The position numbers and the translations under genes are program-made. Source: Planctomycetota bacterium (lineage in GTDB: Bacteria > Planctomycetota > Phycisphaerae > Phycisphaerales > Zrk34). From it: a stretch of DNA of 64,000 nucleotides. This document shows, one piece after another, positions 51,720 through 60,538 of this stretch. The DNA is taken from assembly GCA_016125255.1 (NCBI GenBank), contig WGMD01000002.1, positions 913,752 to 977,751 on the forward strand, written 5' to 3'. The notes below the pieces were generated by a model that searched no databases, had not been told where the DNA came from, and saw only the letters and a program-made list of their open reading frames with translations. Position 1 is the stretch's first letter, and every line of letters begins with the position of its first letter.

Positions 51720-52472
51720 TCACAGCTTCATCGTTTCAAGCCACGTCGCGGCGAAGAGTGCGTGACCGGCGGTAGTCGGGTGCACGCCGTCGCCGAGCCA
51801 GTGGTTCATCGGGGCGTGTTTGGCCGCCTCGTCGAACATGGCCTGACACGCCATCCATGTCGCCCCCGCGGCGTCGGCGACTTTCTTGGCGACCGCGCGG
51901 CGTTCGTCGAACTCGGGGAACCACTTGTCATTGACCGCGCCGGTCTTGAGGACGAACGGCTCGCAGATGATGATCTTCACGTCCGGCAGCGCCGCCTTCG
52001 TGTCCGCCAGCAGCTTGGTGAAACCGGTGTCGTAGTCTTCGACGGTCCCGTTGTAGCGCCCGCCGAGCTTGTGCCAGATGTCGTTGACGCCGATCAGAAT
52101 GCTCAGCACGTCCGGCTTGATGTCCAGCGTGTCCTTCTGCCACCGGGCCTGCAAGTCGGGAACCTTGTGCCCGCTGATCCCGCGGTTATAGATCTTCAGA
52201 TTCTGGTACGGATACTTTCCGAGCAGCGCCATCGCCGCCATCATCGGATACCCGTTGCCGAGCTGCCCCAGATCATTGGGCGACCCTTCGCGCCCGCGAT
52301 TGCGACCCGCATCCGTGATCGAGTCGCCCTGAAACAGAATCACCGCCCCTTCCTTGAGCGGCGAAGCGCCATCAGCGGCGCGCGCCTTGGGCGTCAGCAA
52401 CTCGGTCATCGAAAGCGCGCTGCCGGCGGCGGCGAGCTGCATCATCGTGCGGCGGGAAATCGATTGCGACAT
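51720..52472 (-). CDS. GDSL/SGNH-family esterase, Tat-exported
   Basis: A 250-residue SGNH hydrolase. The N-terminus SISRRTMMQLAAAGSALSMT has the twin-arginine pattern for Tat export. Block I is VILFQGDSITDAG (Ser ~51), block II IYNRGISGHKV (Gly), block III LIGVNDIWHKLG (Asn ~130) and block V LGDGVHPTTAGH (Asp ~228, His ~231), giving the full catalytic set. It probably deacylates carbohydrates outside the cytoplasm. It follows the SDR gene on the same strand after a ~100-bp gap that carries a palindromic repeat. Confidence 0.93.
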   Translation of the reverse strand: MSQSISRRTMMQLAAAGSALSMTELLTPKARAADGASPLKEGAVILFQGDSITDAGRNRGREGSPNDLGQLGNGYPMMAAMALLGKYPYQNLKIYNRGISGHKVPDLQARWQKDTLDIKPDVLSILIGVNDIWHKLGGRYNGTVEDYDTGFTKLLADTKAALPDVKIIICEPFVLKTGAVNDKWFPEFDERRAVAKKVADAAGATWMACQAMFDEAAKHAPMNHWLGDGVHPTTAGHALFAATWLETMKL

Positions 52473-52493
52473 GGGGGGCTCCTAAAAAAGGTG

Positions 52494-52570
52494 TCAGCGG
52501 TCAGGTGTCAGCGATCAGCCAGTCGTCGCCGCCGTCCTTTGCTGACGGCTGACGCCTGACCGCTGAAAGC
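52494..52570. repeat. TCAGCGGTCAGG palindromic repeat between SDR and GDSL genes
   Basis: TCAGCGGTCAGGTGTCAGC on the left is answered by GCTGACGCCTGACCGCTGA on the right, forming an imperfect palindrome about 75 bp across. It resembles in design, but not sequence, the AATGAC repeats elsewhere in the window. Confidence 0.75.
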
Positions 52571-52572
52571 TT

Positions 52573-53397
52573 TTAAGTCAGCGGCTTCATCGCGTCGCTG
52601 ACGCCGTGGATCATGAAGCCGCCGTCGATGTTGATGCATTCGCCGTTGACGAATCGGCCGGCGGGGCTGGCGAGGTAGACGACGGCGCCGGCGATTTCGT
52701 CGGGGGTGCCGAAGCGCTGCATGGGGGTGCATTCAAGAATGCGCCGGCCGCGGTCGCCGCTCTGAAGAATCTGCCGATTCTGATCCGCGGGGACGAAGCC
52801 CGGCGCGATGCCGTTGACGCGGATGCCGTAAAGCCGCGGCCATTCGACGGCGAGCTGGCGCGTCAGAGCGAGCAGCGCGCCTTTGGTGCAGGCGTACGTG
52901 GTCACTTCACTGAGCGCTAAAAAGCTCGTGACGGAGCAAACATTGATGATGCTGTATCCGCCGGCGGCTTCGTCGGGCTTGCCCTGCTTGATGCACTGGC
53001 GGGCGAAGGCCTGCGAAGCATAAAACGGCCCGAAGTAGTTGACGTCGAAGAGCCACTTGTGCTCCGCTTCCTCCACGTCGATCGTCGGCTTCTTGAGGTT
53101 CGACCCGGCGCAGTTGACGAGTACATCGACGCGGCCGAAGGCGTTGAGCGTCGAGCCGATGGCGGCGTCGATCGAATGACGGTCGGCGACGTCGAGTTGC
53201 GTGCTGAGCACGACGCCCTGCGGCCGCCCCTTGGACAATTGTTCGAGAGCGCCGGTGACCTTCTCGGGCTTGCGGGAGCCGACGGCGACTTTCGCCCCGG
53301 CGTCGAGCATCGCCTCGGCGATCGCCAGACCGATCCCGCTCGTCCCGCCCGTGACCAGCACGACCTTGCCGCTCAAATCAAAACTCAGACTCGCCAT
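52573..53397 (-). CDS. Short-chain dehydrogenase/reductase
   Basis: A 274-residue classical SDR. The cofactor loop is VVLVTGGTSGIGLAIAEAM (from ~12), with VLVNCAGSNLKK as the NNAG-like motif. The catalytic residues are Asn ~120 (FDVNYFGPF), Ser ~155 (INVCSVTSF), Tyr ~168 and Lys ~172 (TTYACTKGAL). The final RFVNGECINIDGGFMIHG is the usual substrate-side end. SRKPEK after the second strand suggests preference for NADP(H). The nearby esterase suggests sugar-derivative metabolism, but the substrate is unknown. It is an oxidoreductase of the gluconate/3-ketoacyl-ACP-reductase-like type. Confidence 0.93.
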   Translation of the reverse strand: MASLSFDLSGKVVLVTGGTSGIGLAIAEAMLDAGAKVAVGSRKPEKVTGALEQLSKGRPQGVVLSTQLDVADRHSIDAAIGSTLNAFGRVDVLVNCAGSNLKKPTIDVEEAEHKWLFDVNYFGPFYASQAFARQCIKQGKPDEAAGGYSIINVCSVTSFLALSEVTTYACTKGALLALTRQLAVEWPRLYGIRVNGIAPGFVPADQNRQILQSGDRGRRILECTPMQRFGTPDEIAGAVVYLASPAGRFVNGECINIDGGFMIHGVSDAMKPLT

Positions 53398-53478
53398 GTA
53401 GACGCTCCAATCCGTTTTCGGGGAACGTCAAAACTAGCGATTTTGAGCCGTCGTGGCAAGACGTTGTATTGCGGAGAC

Positions 53479-53832
53479 TCAGGCCGCGCGGCGATCGGCT
53501 TCGGCGGCGACCGTCTGGCCCATCGACTGCGGGCAGACGTAGCGGACGGCGATGAGCCGGGCGCGGGAGTCATCGGTATCGCGGCGGACGACGGTCGCGG
53601 CGACGAGGTCGGTCATGCGCACCACCGCCCGGCCGCCGGTCAGATCCACCGCGACGCCCACCGCTTCGCCCGCGCGGATCGTGATCGGGCTCGTCAATTC
53701 GATCAGCGCCCCGCCGTGCGAAAGATTCCGCGACACGCCCGAGGCGTATCGGCGGCGGAGCGGGTCGAAAATCTTGACCGGACACTGCCGCGCCTGGCGT
53801 GAATCGAATCGCCGATCCGAGTTCGTATTCAT
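53479..53832 (-). CDS. Single-domain PilZ protein
   Basis: A 117-residue protein that is little more than a PilZ domain: RRFDSRQARQCPVKIFDPL near the N-terminus (with the Arg residues of the cyclic-di-GMP motif), then SGVSRNLSHGGALIELTSPI (the NLSxGG-type second half). It would be a cyclic-di-GMP adaptor. The start at 53832 has GGGAG at the correct distance; the open frame extends 41 codons further but into a repeat region and lacks PilZ character. No effector is encoded next to it. Confidence 0.8.
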   Translation of the reverse strand: MNTNSDRRFDSRQARQCPVKIFDPLRRRYASGVSRNLSHGGALIELTSPITIRAGEAVGVAVDLTGGRAVVRMTDLVAATVVRRDTDDSRARLIAVRYVCPQSMGQTVAAEADRRAA

Positions 53833-53963
53833 AGTGCGTCTCCCAAAAGGTACAAAGCGTCTAATGGCAGATATCGGCCGAATGGGAGGGGGACTTTGGG
53901 GCCGGTGCGCGTTTTCGACCACCTCTGATGACACCCCAAAAGGGGCGCGCCCCACTCCGGAAG

Positions 53964-54000
53964 CACCCTCACCCCGGCCCTCTCCCGGGGGGAGAGGGGG
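53964..54000. repeat. CCCTCTCCC/GGGAGAGGG palindromic repeat (single copy)
   Basis: The same unit as at 7128-7249. It directly abuts the stop codon of the minus-strand cytochrome gene at 54001, like the copy after the VWA gene, and may serve as its transcription end. Confidence 0.75.
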
Positions 54001-55428
54001 TCAGAGGGTTTTGAGATATTCGATGACCGCGGCGCGTTCGTCGGGTTCGAGGTGGTCGCCGTAGGTGTGGCCGGCGTTGCCGTGGCCGGGGCGGGTGGTG
54101 TCGTAGATGAACTTGGAGCTGCCGCCGGGCGGCCGGGTGTAGCGCCAGCCGACGGCGTCGGGGTCATAGTCGGCGGGTCCGGTGCCGAAGGAGCGCTGCC
54201 AGTATTTGGGCCGCGTCGTTGAATCGAGGAGCGCGGCGAGCGTCGGCACGGACCCGTTGTGCAGATAGGGCGCGCTGGCCCAGATGCCGTCGAGCGGCGG
54301 CGCGACGTACCCGAGCCGGGGCGCGAGCTTGGCGCCATGCGCCGTCAGCGCGAACCACGAATGGTTGTAGCTGCGCACCTGACGCTCGAACGTGCGGACG
54401 GTCGCGTCCGCCAGCGCGCGGTCGGTGCCGACTTCGTCGAGACTGATCAGGTAATTGGGATAATCGGCGGGCGTGTCGTAGGAGCCGTGACACACGGCGC
54501 ACTCGCGCCTGAACACGCCGCGGCCTTTGCGCGCCAGCGCCCGGTCGATCGGCCCGGGATAGCGCGGCGGCTCGAGCGTGTTCAGATACGCCAGCACATC
54601 CACGAAATGCTCGTCGATCTGCGCCGCCTCGTCGGTGTCGCGCAGCGTCATGAGCGAACTGGCCATCATCAGCCGGGCGAAATCGCCGCGGCCGACGGAT
54701 GTGTAGAACATCGCGTGCTTCTTCTTGAGCACCCACCACGGCGGGACGTCGGTCGGAATCGTCGGCTGATCATCGGGCAGGGGATCGCGCGGCGTGTCGG
54801 ACCACTTGAGCGTCACCGGATCGCGATACGCGGCGAGGACGAAGGCGAGTCGATCGGCGGAGTTGACGCCGATCGTCGGCGTCCTGACGCGGGGGCCGAT
54901 CACGGCGACGACCTTGCGGAAATCGTCGTAGGCCATCGCCTCCGGCGAGTCGGGGCCGGCGGATTGATTGATGGCGAATTGAATGACGGAGGAAACCTGA
55001 CTGCCGTCGGTGGTCATGTCGAGGGTGGCGTTGCCGAGTCCGACGACGAGTTTGCCGTTGAGCATCTGGGCATGGCAGGCGAGGCAATTGGGCGCGGCCA
55101 CGGGGACGCCGTTGCGTGCGGTCGTGGCGGTCAGGTCGGGCGGCAGGATGGCGTTGTCGCCGTCGCGCTTCAGCGCATTGCCCGCTCCGTCGCCCATGAA
55201 CTGCCGAACATATTTGAGCGGGAGTCCGCCGCGGATGTACTGGCCGGTGATGAGGTATTCGCGCCCGCGCTGCGGGTCGCCGGAGCGCTGCTCGGAGGCG
55301 GGGAGCTTGAGCGTGTTGAACGAAGCGGGGCCTTGGAGATGATCCGTATCAACGGGCGGCTCGACCGCGCGCGCCGAGGGCGCGATCAGTAAATGCAACA
55401 GCACGCATGTACGCAGCAACCGGTTCAT
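54001..55428 (-). CDS. Periplasmic dihaem c-type cytochrome, peroxidase-like
   Basis: A 475-residue exported protein with two haem c sites: CLACH (~115-119) and CAVCH (~309-313). The signal peptide MNRLLRTCVLLHLLIAPSARA precedes them. PPLDGIWASAPYLHNGSVPTL, a signature of cytochrome c peroxidase/MauG-like and thiol-oxidoreductase-type proteins, lies in the C-terminal part. It is probably an electron-transfer or peroxidase protein in the periplasm; the substrate is unknown. The start at 55428 has GGAAAGA upstream; the frame is open 13 codons more. It lies downstream of the channel gene on the same strand. Confidence 0.88.
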   Translation of the reverse strand: MNRLLRTCVLLHLLIAPSARAVEPPVDTDHLQGPASFNTLKLPASEQRSGDPQRGREYLITGQYIRGGLPLKYVRQFMGDGAGNALKRDGDNAILPPDLTATTARNGVPVAAPNCLACHAQMLNGKLVVGLGNATLDMTTDGSQVSSVIQFAINQSAGPDSPEAMAYDDFRKVVAVIGPRVRTPTIGVNSADRLAFVLAAYRDPVTLKWSDTPRDPLPDDQPTIPTDVPPWWVLKKKHAMFYTSVGRGDFARLMMASSLMTLRDTDEAAQIDEHFVDVLAYLNTLEPPRYPGPIDRALARKGRGVFRRECAVCHGSYDTPADYPNYLISLDEVGTDRALADATVRTFERQVRSYNHSWFALTAHGAKLAPRLGYVAPPLDGIWASAPYLHNGSVPTLAALLDSTTRPKYWQRSFGTGPADYDPDAVGWRYTRPPGGSSKFIYDTTRPGHGNAGHTYGDHLEPDERAAVIEYLKTL

Positions 55429-55463
55429 GACATCTTTCCGCACTATTATCGTACCAAAGCGAT

Positions 55464-56474
55464 TCACGGTTCATGATCGCGGAGAAAACGCTCGATCGAC
55501 CCCTTGGGGCCGACGAGGATGATCTGGTCCGATTCCTTGAGCACATGATCGGCGGGCGGATTGAAGAGTCGTTTGCCCGCTTCCTGTTCGACCGCGAGCA
55601 CCATGACGCCGAACGCCTTGGGCAGAGCCAGTTCCTTGAGCGATCGCCCGGCCAGTCCCTTCATATGCCCCACGCTCACCCGGTCGATGGCCAGGTCCGC
55701 CGCGGCGGTGGCGTCGATGAGGTCTTCGACGGCGGGGTGCAGGAGCATGCGGGTGATTTTGTGTGCGCCGATGAGCGTCGGCGTCACGACGCGATTGGCG
55801 CCGGATCGGATGAGTCGCGACTCGGTGGCTTCGGATTCGCTGCGCGCGATGATGGTCAGATGTTCATTGAGGCCGCGCGCGGTGAGCGTGACGAACACGT
55901 TGTCGGCGTCATGGGGGAGGCAGGTCACGAGCCCGCGCGCCCGGCTGATGCCCGCGGCCCGGAGGACCACTTCGTCGGCGGCCTCGCCGACGATGTAGGG
56001 ATAGTTGCGGTCGCCGGCCTTGGCGGTCCGGTCGGTGGCGTGATCGACGAGGACGAAGTCGACGCCCGCATCGCCAAGCGACGCGCAGACGCTCCGCCCC
56101 ATCCGTCCGTAACCGCACACGATGTAGTGATCGCTCATTGATTCGATTTTGCCGGTCAATTGTCGCCTCCCGAGCAGGGCCTGGATTTGTCCGCTGGTCA
56201 TGACGGCCATGACGTTGCCGAAAGCGTAGGCGGCGCTGCCGATGCCGACGAAGATCATGGCGAGGGTCCACATTTCCTCGCCGCTGGTCATGTGATCGGG
56301 GATCGCGCCGACGGTGGAGAAGATCATGGCGGTCAGGTAGAGCGCGTGGACGAAGCGGCGGTCCGGCCAGCCGAGCCAGTAGTAGCCGACGGTGCTGATG
56401 ACGACGAAGGACAGGAGCACGACGATGCTGACGCGGAGCCGTGTGCGTGAATTGCTAAAAGACGCGGCGCTCAT
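55464..56474 (-). CDS. Potassium-channel-type protein with TrkA domains and altered selectivity filter
   Basis: A 336-residue protein with two membrane segments around a pore loop, then an RCK/TrkA-N nucleotide-binding domain (HYIVCGYGRMGRSVCASLGD) and a TrkA-C domain (LKELALPKAFGVMVLAVEQE). The pore reads MIFSTVGAIPDHMTSGEEMW, where K+ channels normally have TVGYGD or TVGFGE; here TVGAIPD breaks the filter after Gly. It may be a non-selective or degenerate channel. An in-frame ATG at 56540 would overlap the Kef gene; 56474 is preferred, 31 bp after that stop. Co-transcription with a Kef antiporter fits potassium homeostasis. Confidence 0.85.
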   Translation of the reverse strand: MSAASFSNSRTRLRVSIVVLLSFVVISTVGYYWLGWPDRRFVHALYLTAMIFSTVGAIPDHMTSGEEMWTLAMIFVGIGSAAYAFGNVMAVMTSGQIQALLGRRQLTGKIESMSDHYIVCGYGRMGRSVCASLGDAGVDFVLVDHATDRTAKAGDRNYPYIVGEAADEVVLRAAGISRARGLVTCLPHDADNVFVTLTARGLNEHLTIIARSESEATESRLIRSGANRVVTPTLIGAHKITRMLLHPAVEDLIDATAAADLAIDRVSVGHMKGLAGRSLKELALPKAFGVMVLAVEQEAGKRLFNPPADHVLKESDQIILVGPKGSIERFLRDHEP

Positions 56475-56505
56475 ATCGCCAGCTTCATGCGGCGGGCGCG
56501 TGCTG

Positions 56506-58215
56506 TCAAGATTCGCTGGTGCGCCAGAGGGCTTGTTCATTGCCCGTGCGCGGCGGGGCGACCTGGCCGGGAGCGAGGGCGAGCAGGCGGCGGACCTCGA
56601 CGCTCAGCCGCCGGCCGATCTGCTGCTCTTCATCGATGACGACCTGCGCGCCGGCGAGCTCGATGTCGCGGACGAAGGCGTGATAGCGGGCGCGCGCGAT
56701 GATCGGGACGTTCGGCGCCAGGGCGCGAATCTTGTGCACCGTTTCAAGGGTCGAGCGGCGGTCGGGGAGCGTGATGACGATCAGGCGGGCGTCGGCGGCG
56801 TGCACATGATGAAGCACTTCGGGGCTCGACCCGTCGCCGACCTGCCCGCCGATGCCCATCGTGCGGGCGAGGGTCACATTGCGCGGCGCGATGTCGATGA
56901 CGACGGCGGGGATCTCGCGGAAGCGCATCAGTTCGCCGACGCGTTGCCCGGCCGGGCCGAACCCGATGATGACCACATGATCGTGATGCGCCGGCGCGGC
57001 GTCGGAGGCGGCGGCGGTGTCGTCGACGGCGCGGCGGCTGAAGCGGGCGACCCATGCCGCGGCGTGCGGGGCGAGGGCGACGAGGTACGGCGTGGCGAAT
57101 AGCGTGACAAGGGTGGCGGAGACGAAAAGACGGAACATCGCATCGTCGATGACCTTGCCGTCGCGCGCCACGCCGGCGAGCACGAACGAGAACTCCCCGA
57201 CCTGCGCCAGACACACGCCCGTCGCCACCGCATCGCGGCCCCGATAGCGCAGCGCCCGCACGACCGCCGCCGTGACCAGCGTCTTGCCCACGATGATGAG
57301 CGCCACGACGCCCGCGACGCTCATCCAATGCTCCATCAGCCAGCCGAGGTCGGCGAGCATGCCGATGGAGGCGAAAAAGAGCGTGACGAACAGCGTGCGG
57401 AGCGCGCCGATGTCGGAGCGGACCTGCACGGCGAAGGGGGATTCGGCGAGCATGATGCCGGCGACGAACGCGCCCATGGCCGGCGAAAGCTCCAGCTTCG
57501 TCGCCGCCCAGGCCGCCCCCAGCGCGAGCACGGCCGCGAGCAGCACGAGCAATTCGTGATTGCGGAGCATGGTGGACGTGCGCAGCATGGGCGCGAGCAC
57601 ATAGGTGCTCAGCAGATAGAACGCGCCGACCATGGCGACGATCATCAGCACGGTGCGGCCGACGGCGGCGGCGATCTCGGCGCTCGATCCGCCGGAGCCG
57701 AGCTGCGTGACGATCAGCACGAGGGGGACGAGGGCGATGTCCTGAAACAGGAGGATGCCCAGGGCGCCGCGGCCGAACACGCTGTCGATCTCCGCGCGGT
57801 CGGAGAGGACGCGCAGGACGCAGGCGGTGCTGGAGAGGGCGATCATCGCGCCGATGGCGACGGCGGCGGAGGGCGTCGTGCCGGCGATCCAGCAGGCGGC
57901 GGCGGTGACGAGCAGGGTGAGCACGACCTGGGCCGTCCCGCCGCCGAGACCGATGGGTCCGATGCGAATGAGCCGGCGGACGGAGAACTCCAGTCCGATG
58001 GTGAACAGCAAAAGCGCCACGCCCAACTCGGCCATCGCCGACACGACATCGCGCTCGTGAATCCAGTCCAGCGCCCCGGGGCCCAGCAGCGTCCCGGCCA
58101 GAAGGTAACCGAGCATGGCGCTTTGACGGAGCCGCTCGAAGATCAGCCCCGACACCAACGCCGCCGCGAGGAGGATCAACACTTCCGTGACCGGATGCCA
58201 GAACGCTTCATGCAT
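56506..58215 (-). CDS. Kef-type K+/H+ antiporter (CPA2) with TrkA-N domain
   Basis: A 569-residue monovalent cation:proton antiporter. The N-terminal ~370 residues contain about 12 membrane segments with family motifs LLAGTLLGPGALDWI, LGVALLLFTIGLEFSV, ALSSTACVLRVL and FQDIALVPLVL. The C-terminal cytoplasmic domain is TrkA-N (VVIIGFGPAGQRVGELMRF, from ~415, with the dinucleotide-binding GxGxxG). There is no TrkA-C domain, so it is closer to KefB/C-like proteins than to RosB-type. It likely exports K+ under stress. It heads a three-gene run with a channel and a cytochrome. Confidence 0.94.
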   Translation of the reverse strand: MHEAFWHPVTEVLILLAAALVSGLIFERLRQSAMLGYLLAGTLLGPGALDWIHERDVVSAMAELGVALLLFTIGLEFSVRRLIRIGPIGLGGGTAQVVLTLLVTAAACWIAGTTPSAAVAIGAMIALSSTACVLRVLSDRAEIDSVFGRGALGILLFQDIALVPLVLIVTQLGSGGSSAEIAAAVGRTVLMIVAMVGAFYLLSTYVLAPMLRTSTMLRNHELLVLLAAVLALGAAWAATKLELSPAMGAFVAGIMLAESPFAVQVRSDIGALRTLFVTLFFASIGMLADLGWLMEHWMSVAGVVALIIVGKTLVTAAVVRALRYRGRDAVATGVCLAQVGEFSFVLAGVARDGKVIDDAMFRLFVSATLVTLFATPYLVALAPHAAAWVARFSRRAVDDTAAASDAAPAHHDHVVIIGFGPAGQRVGELMRFREIPAVVIDIAPRNVTLARTMGIGGQVGDGSSPEVLHHVHAADARLIVITLPDRRSTLETVHKIRALAPNVPIIARARYHAFVRDIELAGAQVVIDEEQQIGRRLSVEVRRLLALAPGQVAPPRTGNEQALWRTSES

Positions 58216-58299
58216 GGCTAAAGCATATGCGGGCCCGACGTATTTTCTTGTTCGTTAGAAAGCTGAGGGATGGCCATCCCTCGGCGTTCAGCGGTCGAT

Positions 58300-59244
58300 T
58301 CAATACCCCAGCGCGGCGGCGGGCGGCGTGTACGTGCCCAGGTCCTGCTGATAGATGTAGGCGTAGCGCACGGACGTGTTCCACGAATGCACGTACGCCG
58401 TATCCTTGAACGCCACCCATCCGACCGAGCCGTCGACGTGCACCTGGTTCCCGCCCTCCGGTCGCCCGTCGGCGTACGACGACTTGTGCGAAGGCATGTC
58501 GACATAGGCGTAGGGCGTCGCGGGGCTGTTGCCCTGGCCCCAGGCGCCGTCGATCTGGATCATGCTGTCGGCGGCGAGGACCCACTGGCCGTCCGAGTCG
58601 ACCGCCTGCACCGGCGCGCGCGACTTGCCGTTCCACCACGGATTCGTCCACCGCTTGATCCCCCCGAAGTACTGATAGTTCGTCGTCACCACATCATTGC
58701 CCTGCCATTGGCTGTGATACTTGCGGCTGGGGCAATCCCACAGCGGCGCCTCCGCGTCCATCCCGCTCACCGCCACGCTCTGCTTGCCGATCGAACCGAT
58801 CGTGCCCAGCCGCGCCCACTCGGCGATCCAGTTCGTCTTCGCCTCCGTCGCCGTCCAACCAGTCGTCGTGCTCGCGCCGTACGCGCCGGCCGAGCAGATG
58901 TTCAATTGAATCGCGCGGTTGGCGCAGGGGATGTACCAGCCCTTGTTCTCGACGGTGTAGATCGTGGCGGAAGTGCCGAGCTGTTTGAGGTGCGATCCGC
59001 ACACCGCCCGGTACGACGCTTCGCGCGCCTTGGAAAGCGACGGCAATAAAATCGCGATGAGCAACACGATGATCGTCACGACGACGAGCAGTTCGATCAA
59101 GGTGAAGGCATGACGCGCGCGACGGCGCGTCCATTTAGCGGCGGGGCTTGCCCCGCGCGGCTCGATGCGCCCGCCGCGGGGGGCAAGCCCCGCCGCTAAA
59201 TGCGCTTCGCCATACGCCATGCGATCCGTCAATGCGTGTTTCAT
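58300..59244 (-). CDS. Type IV pilin-like protein, cassette B
   Basis: A 314-residue pilin-like protein with [20 protein letters not shown] (Phe near residue 47) as prepilin cleavage/packing helix. The C-terminal part has [23 protein letters not shown], a variant of the H-X9-DG ending of this family. The first 46 residues form a long leader in which [20 protein letters not shown] is the translation of a 67-bp palindrome. No ATG follows the palindrome before the pilin helix, so the repeat must be translated if the gene is used at all. It overlaps the secreted-protein gene by ATGA, exactly as in cassette A. Confidence 0.9.
   Translation of the reverse strand: MKHALTDRMAYGEAHLAAGLAPRGGRIEPRGASPAAKWTRRRARHAFTLIELLVVVTIIVLLIAILLPSLSKAREASYRAVCGSHLKQLGTSATIYTVENKGWYIPCANRAIQLNICSAGAYGASTTTGWTATEAKTNWIAEWARLGTIGSIGKQSVAVSGMDAEAPLWDCPSRKYHSQWQGNDVVTTNYQYFGGIKRWTNPWWNGKSRAPVQAVDSDGQWVLAADSMIQIDGAWGQGNSPATPYAYVDMPSHKSSYADGRPEGGNQVHVDGSVGWVAFKDTAYVHSWNTSVRYAYIYQQDLGTYTPPAAALGY
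59134..59200. repeat. 67-bp palindromic repeat inside pilin leader (copy B)
   Basis: TTTAGCGGCGGGGCTTGCC and GGCAAGCCCCGCCGCTAAA are perfect 19-bp inverted ends. The copy has the same length as 16869-16935, and both are read in the same frame and orientation relative to the gene. The central ~29 bp differ between copies. Confidence 0.9.
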
Positions 59245-60506
59245 GAACGCCGTCTCATCATGAGCATGCCCATCATCGCCAACCCCGCCGGCAGCGCCGC
59301 CGGCGTCGGCAGCAGCACCAGGTCGAATCCGTTGATCACATTGTTGGTCCCCGACCCGTCGACGCGGAACACGAGGTTCTGCGTCCCGTCCGTGTGGAAG
59401 TAGAATCGGCCCATGCCGACCGCGGCGGGATTGGTTCCGGTCGAGTACGCCACGCCGAGCACGCCGTTGGTGAACGTCGACCCGCCGTCGGTGCTCACGA
59501 GCACGTCGACCGTGCCCTGATTGGCGGTGTTGTCGTGAAAGTAGCCGGTGAATTCGTAATCGCCCGCCTGGATGTTCGTGACGGTGATGTCGAAGGTCGA
59601 GACCTGATTGAAGATGAAGTCGCGGAGCAGACTGCTCTGGGCCTGCGCGCTGTTGAGCGCCCCGCGGTCACGGTCGGGATTGCCCCCGGCGGAGATCGAG
59701 TTGAAGGAGATGCTCGTCGTCGTGTTGAGCTTCGTGACCGCGCTGGCGATGCCCGTCGCGCCGTTCTGCGTCACCGAGATGTACCCGGCCTGCGTGAAGC
59801 TGATGCCTGCGTCGTTCTGCCCCGACTGCTCGTTGTCATTGTCGTTGAAGTCGACGAACAGCCCGGTGCGCGGCGTCATCGTGAAACCATTGATGAGCGC
59901 AATGCGATTGCCCGCACCGACCGCCCCGCCGCTGTCGTACGCCACGCGCAGCTTCACACTGTGCGTCCCGTCCGCGTAAAAGTCGAACGTGTCCGTGCCG
60001 ATCGGCGAAGGCATCGTCGTCGATGAAACCTCCACATTGTCGTTCTTGAGCACGTACGTCGTGCCCCCGTTGTTCGAAATGCTGATGTCGAAAAAGCCCT
60101 GCACCACGTTGTTGTCATGCAGGAACGTCGCCACCTTGTAGTGCCCCGCGTTAAGCCCCGTGATCGTCACATCAATGGTCGGCTTGTTCGTCGGCGTCAC
60201 CGAACCCGTGGCGATCGATGTGAAAATAAAATCACGCAGCACATCCGACAGCGACGCCCCGTCGCCCCCGACCGCACCGCGATCGCGATCGTCAAATGCA
60301 CTGCCCTTCACCACCGTCGGCGTCACATTGACCACGCCCACATCCGTCACAATCCCCGTCGCCCCCGACTTCGTCACGCCCGCGAACCCCGACTGCGTCG
60401 CCGATGAACTGGTGTTGAAGTCCACCTGAAGCGCCGCCTGCGTTTGCGTTCCGATCAGTGCCGCCAGCAGAGCCGCCGCGACTTGTATTCCCTTTCGACG
60501 TTGCAT
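59241..60506 (-). CDS. Secreted two-module protein with [13 protein letters not shown] sorting tail, cassette B
   Basis: A 421-residue exported protein. The signal peptide [23 protein letters not shown] precedes two homologous modules of about 190 residues. The first has [42 protein letters not shown] and [19 protein letters not shown]. The second has [39 protein letters not shown] and [19 protein letters not shown]. These modules differ from those of cassette A. The tail [15 protein letters not shown] followed by MRRRS is nearly identical to the cassette A tail. The start has a perfect AGGAG site. It lies 32 bp after the FecR gene. Confidence 0.88.
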   Translation of the reverse strand: MQRRKGIQVAAALLAALIGTQTQAALQVDFNTSSSATQSGFAGVTKSGATGIVTDVGVVNVTPTVVKGSAFDDRDRGAVGGDGASLSDVLRDFIFTSIATGSVTPTNKPTIDVTITGLNAGHYKVATFLHDNNVVQGFFDISISNNGGTTYVLKNDNVEVSSTTMPSPIGTDTFDFYADGTHSVKLRVAYDSGGAVGAGNRIALINGFTMTPRTGLFVDFNDNDNEQSGQNDAGISFTQAGYISVTQNGATGIASAVTKLNTTTSISFNSISAGGNPDRDRGALNSAQAQSSLLRDFIFNQVSTFDITVTNIQAGDYEFTGYFHDNTANQGTVDVLVSTDGGSTFTNGVLGVAYSTGTNPAAVGMGRFYFHTDGTQNLVFRVDGSGTNNVINGFDLVLLPTPAALPAGLAMMGMLMMRRRS

Positions 60507-60538
60507 GTTCGATTCTCCTGTACAGGGTGCTGCGATTC

